From Desulfobulbaceae bacterium UBA5628 (GTDB lineage Bacteria; Desulfobacterota; Desulfobulbia; Desulfobulbales; Desulfurivibrionaceae), in the NCBI GenBank assembly GCA_002421565.1, contig DIKC01000132.1, positions 902 through 10,864 of the forward strand: a stretch of 9,963 nt of DNA, given 5' to 3'. Position 1 is the stretch's first letter, and each line of letters starts with the position of its first letter. Below are positions 6,465 to 9,963 of the stretch, one piece after another. The position numbers and the translations under genes were made by a program. A model generated the notes under the pieces. It saw nothing but the letters and a program-made list of their open reading frames with translations, did not search any database and had not been told where the DNA came from.

Positions 6465-7385
6465 TCAGATGACAATCTCCACCCCCTCCCGGGCGAAAAA
6501 AACCTCGGTGTCGCCGCGGCGGCCTTCGTAGGTGGCGGACATGGCGTCAAGCTGATCATCGGTACGCATGGGATCATGGTGAAAGAGGGCCAACCGCTTG
6601 ACCTGCCGGTGGCAGGCGGCGGCAATCGCCCCTTCGTAAGAGGAATGGCCCCAGCCAAGCTTGCCCGGCACCAACTCCGCCTCGCTGTACTGGCTGTCAT
6701 GGACCAGGAGATCGGCGCCGCTGAAAAATTCTTCCAGCAGGGCGTTCTGCTCGGCCGCCACCGCCTCGCCCTCCTGGGCCATCATTTCATCGTAGGCCGG
6801 GTCGGCGGGATCGGTGCAGAAAAGATTGCGGTAGGGCTCGGTGTCATAGGCGGTGCAGAAGACCTTACCCTGGAATTCCAGACGATAACCGAGACAAAGG
6901 ATGGGATGATTGAGATATTTGGTGGTAAGAGTGATGCCGTCCCCCAGATCGAGCCGGCCCTCCTTGAGCTCGACGTAATCGACGGTGGCGGCCAGTTCCG
7001 CTTCCCGGACCGGGAAATAACGGTAGGTCATCTGGCCGCCGACAATAGTTTCCAGGGTATCCTTTTCATAGGTAACCGGGCCGTAGACAGTGAGACGGTT
7101 GCCCGGCACATAGATCGGGGTGAAAAAGGGAAAACCCATGATGTGGTCCCAATGGGTGTGGGTGAGGAAAATGCGGCTGTTGATCGGCCCTTTCTTGAAA
7201 TCATGGGCCATCATGAAGTTGCCCAGTTCGCGGATGCCGCTGCCGGCGTCGATGATGATCAGCCGGTCGTCCAGTTCCGGGAAGCGCACCTCGATACAGG
7301 CGGTATTGCCGCCATACTTGACGGTGTTAGACCCCGGACAGGGAATCGAGCCCCGCACCCCCCAGAATCTGACCCGGATGCTCAT
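6465..7385 (-). CDS. Metallo-beta-lactamase-fold hydrolase (COG1235/PhnP-like phosphodiesterase type)
   Basis: This 306-residue protein has a full set of metal ligands for the fold: the HTHWDH motif at 76-81, H160 (LNHP), D181 (AYDTE), D230 (HDSQY), H247 (GWGHSS) and H270 (FHHDP). The opening VRGSIPCPG (10-18), the KYGGNTAC segment (24-30) and DAGSG (46-50) are typical of the branch related to RNase Z, PhnP and cyclic-nucleotide phosphodiesterases. A two-metal phosphodiester hydrolase in the cytoplasm is therefore likely; the substrate cannot be read from the sequence. Its ATG overlaps the stop of the HDOD gene (ATGA, 7382-7385), so the two are translationally coupled and may act in one signalling route. 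No signal peptide is seen. Confidence 0.88.
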   Translation of the reverse strand: MSIRVRFWGVRGSIPCPGSNTVKYGGNTACIEVRFPELDDRLIIIDAGSGIRELGNFMMAHDFKKGPINSRIFLTHTHWDHIMGFPFFTPIYVPGNRLTVYGPVTYEKDTLETIVGGQMTYRYFPVREAELAATVDYVELKEGRLDLGDGITLTTKYLNHPILCLGYRLEFQGKVFCTAYDTEPYRNLFCTDPADPAYDEMMAQEGEAVAAEQNALLEEFFSGADLLVHDSQYSEAELVPGKLGWGHSSYEGAIAAACHRQVKRLALFHHDPMRTDDQLDAMSATYEGRRGDTEVFFAREGVEIVI

Positions 7386-8263
7386 AAATTCTCCTTGGCC
7401 ACCGCCAGAAAGACCTGGGCCTTGTCGATTTCCCGTTCCACCTCCGGCTTGAGTCCGGCCAGGGTTTCCCGGCTCACGCCCGATTTATCGAGCAACTCGC
7501 CGAACTGCCTGAGATCGGGGTAACGGTTGCCGGCCGAGCCGATCCCCTCCAAGTTGGCATAGCCGTTGGCCAGGGCGACCAGATTGATCATGGACTGCAA
7601 TTGGGGAGCCGCCCCCTCGGGCTGATGATGCCAGGCCAGCAACTCCACCAGGGACTCGTTGAGCTGCCATTTCTCCCCGATCATCCGCCCCACCTCGGCA
7701 TGATCCAGATCGAGGATGGTGCGCTCGGCCCGATCCAGGGAAATCTGCTCCAAACCGGCCAAATCCTGGGCCTGCTGATATTCCTTGCTGAAGCAACTGT
7801 TCAAGGGAATTTTGCCCAGATCATGGAGCAAGCCGGCCACGAAATATTCCTCCTGCTGTTCGCGCACCGCCCCCTGGCGAATGGCCAGGGCCTTGGCGGT
7901 TACCCCGACGCAGAGGGAATGGGTCCAGAAATCATCCATGGAAAGGGATTGGAAGGCCTCCTCCCGGCCCATGGTGCCGAGAATGGCGGTGCTCAGGGCA
8001 AGATTCTTGACCGTGTTCAACCCCAGCATGATGATCGCCCTGGTCAGGGAGCTGATCTGGTTGGGCAGGGAATAATAAGCGGAGTTGATCAGCTTAAGGA
8101 CTTGGCCGGTGAGTACCGGGTCGAGGGAGATAACCCGGTTGAGATCGTTGGGCGAGGTGTTGGGCCGGTTGCATATTTCCAGCACCTTGGTAACGGTGGT
8201 GGAAAGGCTGGGCATCCGTTCAATATATTTCCGAATCAGCTTGCGCTGCTGTTCGCTGGCCAC
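7382..8263 (-). CDS. HDOD-domain signalling protein retaining HD-type ligands
   Basis: With the chosen start this is 293 residues. The HDOD domain begins at about residue 17 (MPSLSTTVTKVLEIC) and covers roughly 17-235; the remaining 58 residues are helical with no output domain. Unlike many HDOD proteins it keeps HD-superfamily positions: H115 (FWTHS), H147-D148 (LLHDLGK), H188 (DLDHAEVG) and H212-H213 (AWHHQP), so a bound metal or residual hydrolase activity is possible. I chose GTG at 8263 because GGAGG lies four bases upstream and homologues start near this point. A TTG at 8350 and ATGs at 8311 and 8308 are in frame alternatives with poorer ribosome sites or unusual N-terminal sequence. 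It follows hisA by 90 bases and overlaps the hydrolase gene by 4. Confidence 0.88.
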   Translation of the reverse strand: MASEQQRKLIRKYIERMPSLSTTVTKVLEICNRPNTSPNDLNRVISLDPVLTGQVLKLINSAYYSLPNQISSLTRAIIMLGLNTVKNLALSTAILGTMGREEAFQSLSMDDFWTHSLCVGVTAKALAIRQGAVREQQEEYFVAGLLHDLGKIPLNSCFSKEYQQAQDLAGLEQISLDRAERTILDLDHAEVGRMIGEKWQLNESLVELLAWHHQPEGAAPQLQSMINLVALANGYANLEGIGSAGNRYPDLRQFGELLDKSGVSRETLAGLKPEVEREIDKAQVFLAVAKENL

Positions 8264-8267
8264 GAAA

Positions 8268-8272
8268 CCTCC
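8268..8272 (-). promoter_or_regulatory. Ribosome binding site that decides the HDOD start
   Basis: GGAGG stands four bases before a GTG codon (8263-8261) on the minus strand. The upstream in-frame ATG at 8311 has only AGG one base away, and the TTG at 8350 is almost abutted by its purine stretch. This is the strongest initiation signal in the 90-base gap after hisA. The spacing is a little short, so the ATG at 8308 remains possible. Confidence 0.6.
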
Positions 8273-8353
8273 GGCGGTTAAAGCGTTGAGGGGAAACGGC
8301 GCGGTCATCATACCTGACCATCGACAGCAGGTCAAGCTAAGCGCAAACAACCC

Positions 8354-9115
8354 TCAAGCGGCGTTAAAGGCCACCGCCTCGGCGTATTTCACCCCTTGGC
8401 CGCCGAAAATATCGAGGGCGCTGCCGATGGTGGCGTCCAAGCGATCGCGGCCCACTTCCTTGATCCGGTAAAGATCGGCCATGCTCGCCACGCCCCCGGC
8501 ATAGGTGGTGGGCAGCGGCGCGTGCTCGGCGAGAATTTTTATAAGATCCTCGGCCACACCCGCGCACTTGCCCTCCACATCCACCGCATGAACCAGAAAT
8601 TCGGCCCCGAACTCGGCAAAATAGTCCAGAGAATCGGCATCCACCGTTACCTCGGTGAATTTCTGCCAGCGGTCGGTAACCACCCAGTAGCGGCCGTCCC
8701 GCTTGCGGCAACTGAGATCGAGCACCAGCCGCTCCCGGCCCACCGCCGCTACCAGTTCCCGCAGCCGCTCTTCCCGCACCCGGCCGTCCTGAAAGACATA
8801 GGAAGTGACGATCACCGCCGCCGCTCCCCGGTCCAGCCAGTAGCCGGCATTGGCGGCGGTAATCCCGCCGCCGACCTGCAAACCGCCGGGCCAGGCAGCG
8901 AGGGCGGAAAGGGCCGCCGCTTCATTGCCCGGCCCCAGCATGATCAGATGGCCGCCGGTGAGCTTATCGCGACGATACATGGCGGCATAATGGGCCGCCG
9001 GGAATTCGGAGGTGAAATTGGTGGCCGGACCGGCCGGATCGGAGTCGGACAAGGTGGAGCCGACAATCTGCTTCACCTTGCCGACGTGGAGATCGATGCA
9101 GGGACGAAATTTCAT
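8354..9115 (-). CDS. hisA: HisA-type ProFAR isomerase of the eukaryote-like HIS6 branch
   Basis: This 253-residue TIM-barrel protein is expected to isomerise ProFAR to PRFAR in histidine synthesis (EC 5.3.1.16). It matches the HIS6 (eukaryotic/plastid) branch and not the standard bacterial HisA: MKFRPCIDLHVGKVKQIVGS at the start, GGHLIMLGPGN (54-64), PGGLQVGGGI (76-85), VIVTSYVF (101-108), LVLDLSCRK (130-138), VTDRWQKFT (146-154), FLVHAVDVEGKC (173-184), TYAGG (204-208) and GSALDIFGG (231-239). The candidate catalytic acids are D8 and D133. The start is ATG at 9115, preceded by GGAG; a longer in-frame extension upstream overlaps the ATPase gene and has no family sequence. It follows that gene by 17 bases. 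No other his gene is visible in the window. Confidence 0.92.
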   Translation of the reverse strand: MKFRPCIDLHVGKVKQIVGSTLSDSDPAGPATNFTSEFPAAHYAAMYRRDKLTGGHLIMLGPGNEAAALSALAAWPGGLQVGGGITAANAGYWLDRGAAAVIVTSYVFQDGRVREERLRELVAAVGRERLVLDLSCRKRDGRYWVVTDRWQKFTEVTVDADSLDYFAEFGAEFLVHAVDVEGKCAGVAEDLIKILAEHAPLPTTYAGGVASMADLYRIKEVGRDRLDATIGSALDIFGGQGVKYAEAVAFNAA

Positions 9116-9132
9116 CGGCTCCGCGGCCGCTT

Positions 9133-9843
9133 TCAGCAACTGGCCTTGATCATAAAGGTAATGGGATCGACCTTCAGCACCTTGCTCTCTTCCTGCACCC
9201 CGGTGGTGTCCTTGACGATGTTGAGGTCGAGGCATCCTTTCTGGGGGGCGGGCTGGAGCAGGATCACGGTATCGAAAAGATCGTCCAGTTCGTGGCAGGG
9301 GGCCGGCACCCCGGTAGCGCTGACCTGGCTCTGGTCACGATGGCAGACCGCTGAAAACCAGATCTGCAAACCCATTTTTTGGGCCATCTCCCGGAGATCG
9401 GCCAAAAAGGCGCGGTCGGCCTGGCTGAAATCATAGCCGTCCACCACCAGGCAGCTGGGCTTGATGATGTTCTGGGCTATCAGATCGTTAAGCCGCTCTT
9501 CCAGGCGCGCCCGGCTGAGCTTGGCCTCCTTGAAGGTCATGATCATCCGGTTGCGGGCCAGTTCGGCGTAAATCTCCAGGGGGCTTTCCAACTGGCAGCC
9601 CTCGGCGATGTCCTTGAACATATCGTCGTACCAGAGCCGGGTCTTTTCCAGCGACTGGCCGACGCTGACATGGACCGCCTGCTTGCCGTTGAGCAGCGAA
9701 TCCAGGGCGATCTGGACCAAAAAGGCGGTCTTGCCCAGACCGGCGCGGGCCATCACCAGCCCCATCCGGGAGGCAACCTCGCCCTTGGCCCCGCTGTTGA
9801 GCTTGCGAATCGGGTTTCTTTCAATCAATTCCTGCTTATTCAT
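9133..9843 (-). CDS. RecA/DnaB-like P-loop ATPase of unknown role
   Basis: This 236-residue cytoplasmic protein consists of one RecA-fold ATPase domain. Walker A is ARAGLGKT (32-39), Walker B is CLVVDGYD (131-138), and a sensor-like strand is IWFSAVCHRD (161-170). The strand KGCLDLNIVKDTTG (202-215) recalls the core end of DnaB and KaiC-type proteins. There is no helicase N-terminal domain, so it is a stand-alone ATPase; a substrate cannot be assigned. The start is ATG at 9843. The AGGAGG site (9858-9853) overlaps the TAG stop of the EF-G-like gene, 13 bases upstream, which points to translational coupling. A longer frame starting at 9885 overlaps that gene and has a basic non-family extension, so I did not use it. 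Confidence 0.82.
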   Translation of the reverse strand: MNKQELIERNPIRKLNSGAKGEVASRMGLVMARAGLGKTAFLVQIALDSLLNGKQAVHVSVGQSLEKTRLWYDDMFKDIAEGCQLESPLEIYAELARNRMIMTFKEAKLSRARLEERLNDLIAQNIIKPSCLVVDGYDFSQADRAFLADLREMAQKMGLQIWFSAVCHRDQSQVSATGVPAPCHELDDLFDTVILLQPAPQKGCLDLNIVKDTTGVQEESKVLKVDPITFMIKASC

Positions 9844-9856
9844 GGCGGCGGGCCTC

Positions 9857-9963
9857 CTACTTTTTATCCTTCTCTTTCTTGGCATCGGCGATCAACTGTT
9901 CGGCCACGTTGCGCGGCACCGGCCGGTAGACCGCGAATTCCATGGTGAACTCAGCCTTGCCCT
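9857..9963 (-). CDS. Elongation factor G-like protein, C-terminal end only
   Basis: The last 34 codons of a gene enter from the right edge and end at TAG (9859-9857). The readable end, GKAEFTMEFAVYRPVPRNVAEQ followed by a Lys-rich tail, matches the conserved C-terminus of EF-G (pattern G-x-x-x-F/Y-TMEF-x-x-Y-x-x-VP-x-x-[IV]A). EF-G drives ribosome translocation by GTP hydrolysis. Whether this is the main fusA or one of the EF-G paralogues common in the phylum cannot be told from so short a piece. Its stop codon overlaps the ribosome site of the ATPase gene, so the two are likely cotranscribed. Confidence 0.75.
   Translation of the reverse strand, partial: GKAEFTMEFAVYRPVPRNVAEQLIADAKKEKDKK

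Noticed and set aside
6576..7523. Plus-strand open frame of 315 codons
   Set aside because: It is antisense to the metallo-hydrolase gene, whose metal ligands are complete. No family features are visible in the plus-strand product.
8312..8334. Short inverted repeats ACCTG/CAGGT and TGACC/GGTCA in the hisA-HDOD gap
   Set aside because: The arms are only 5 bp, overlap each other in register, have no T-tract and lie inside an operon; chance is a sufficient explanation.
8264..8350. N-terminal extension of the HDOD protein to a TTG at 8350
   Set aside because: The added residues are unlike the family and the TTG has almost no spacing to its purine stretch; the GTG at 8263 has GGAGG upstream. The ATG at 8308 is kept as a lesser possibility.
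8396..9436. Plus-strand open frame of 346 codons
   Set aside because: It is antisense to hisA and the ATPase gene and shows no conserved motif; both minus-strand genes are well supported.

Overview
The window looks like chromosome from an anaerobic sulfate- or sulfur-metabolising member of the Desulfobacterota (Desulfobulbales-like is my best guess; no taxonomic marker was compared). The main reason is a complete dsrMKJOP operon with a dedicated upstream gene. Base composition is fairly GC-rich. Every gene I can support lies on the minus strand, so transcription runs from high to low coordinates. The long plus-strand reading frames are antisense shadows.

Upstream block (about 9963 down to 5961). 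It begins with the last codons of an elongation factor G-like gene, entering from the right edge. Then come a small RecA/DnaB-like P-loop ATPase, a HisA-type isomerase of the HIS6 (eukaryote-type) branch, an HDOD signalling protein, a metallo-beta-lactamase-fold hydrolase that overlaps the HDOD gene by 4 bp, and a 142-residue protein of unknown function with a faint FlaG-like C-terminus. The tight spacing of the first five genes suggests one or two transcription units of housekeeping and signalling character. No obvious terminator closes the block.

Intergenic control region (5802-5960, 159 bp). This is the only sizeable gap. It is AT-rich in its distal half. It holds a weak promoter candidate, a perfect inverted repeat whose two arms are themselves palindromic (an operator candidate), and a GC-rich hairpin in the presumed leader. 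These lie just before the first gene of the respiratory operon.

Respiratory operon (5801 down to 106). An RsbRD-N-terminal-like helical protein is followed by dsrM, dsrK, dsrJ, dsrO and dsrP, with gaps of 1 to 35 bp and ribosome binding sites often inside the end of the preceding gene. Together these encode the transmembrane DsrMKJOP complex: two quinone-interacting membrane proteins (DsrM, a b-type cytochrome; DsrP, NrfD-like), a cytoplasmic HdrD-like iron-sulfur protein (DsrK), a periplasmic triheme cytochrome (DsrJ) and a Tat-exported ferredoxin-like protein (DsrO). In the family this complex links the menaquinone pool to reduction of the DsrC trisulfide made by DsrAB. dsrAB and dsrC are not in the window.

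The operon ends in a strong intrinsic terminator whose T-tract stops one base short of a tRNA-Arg gene, which runs off the left edge. The points most worth a second look are the operator candidate, the His/Cys-rich tail on the RsbRD-like protein, the coordinated loss of one cluster's ligands in DsrO, the eukaryote-type HisA, and the terminator/tRNA junction.
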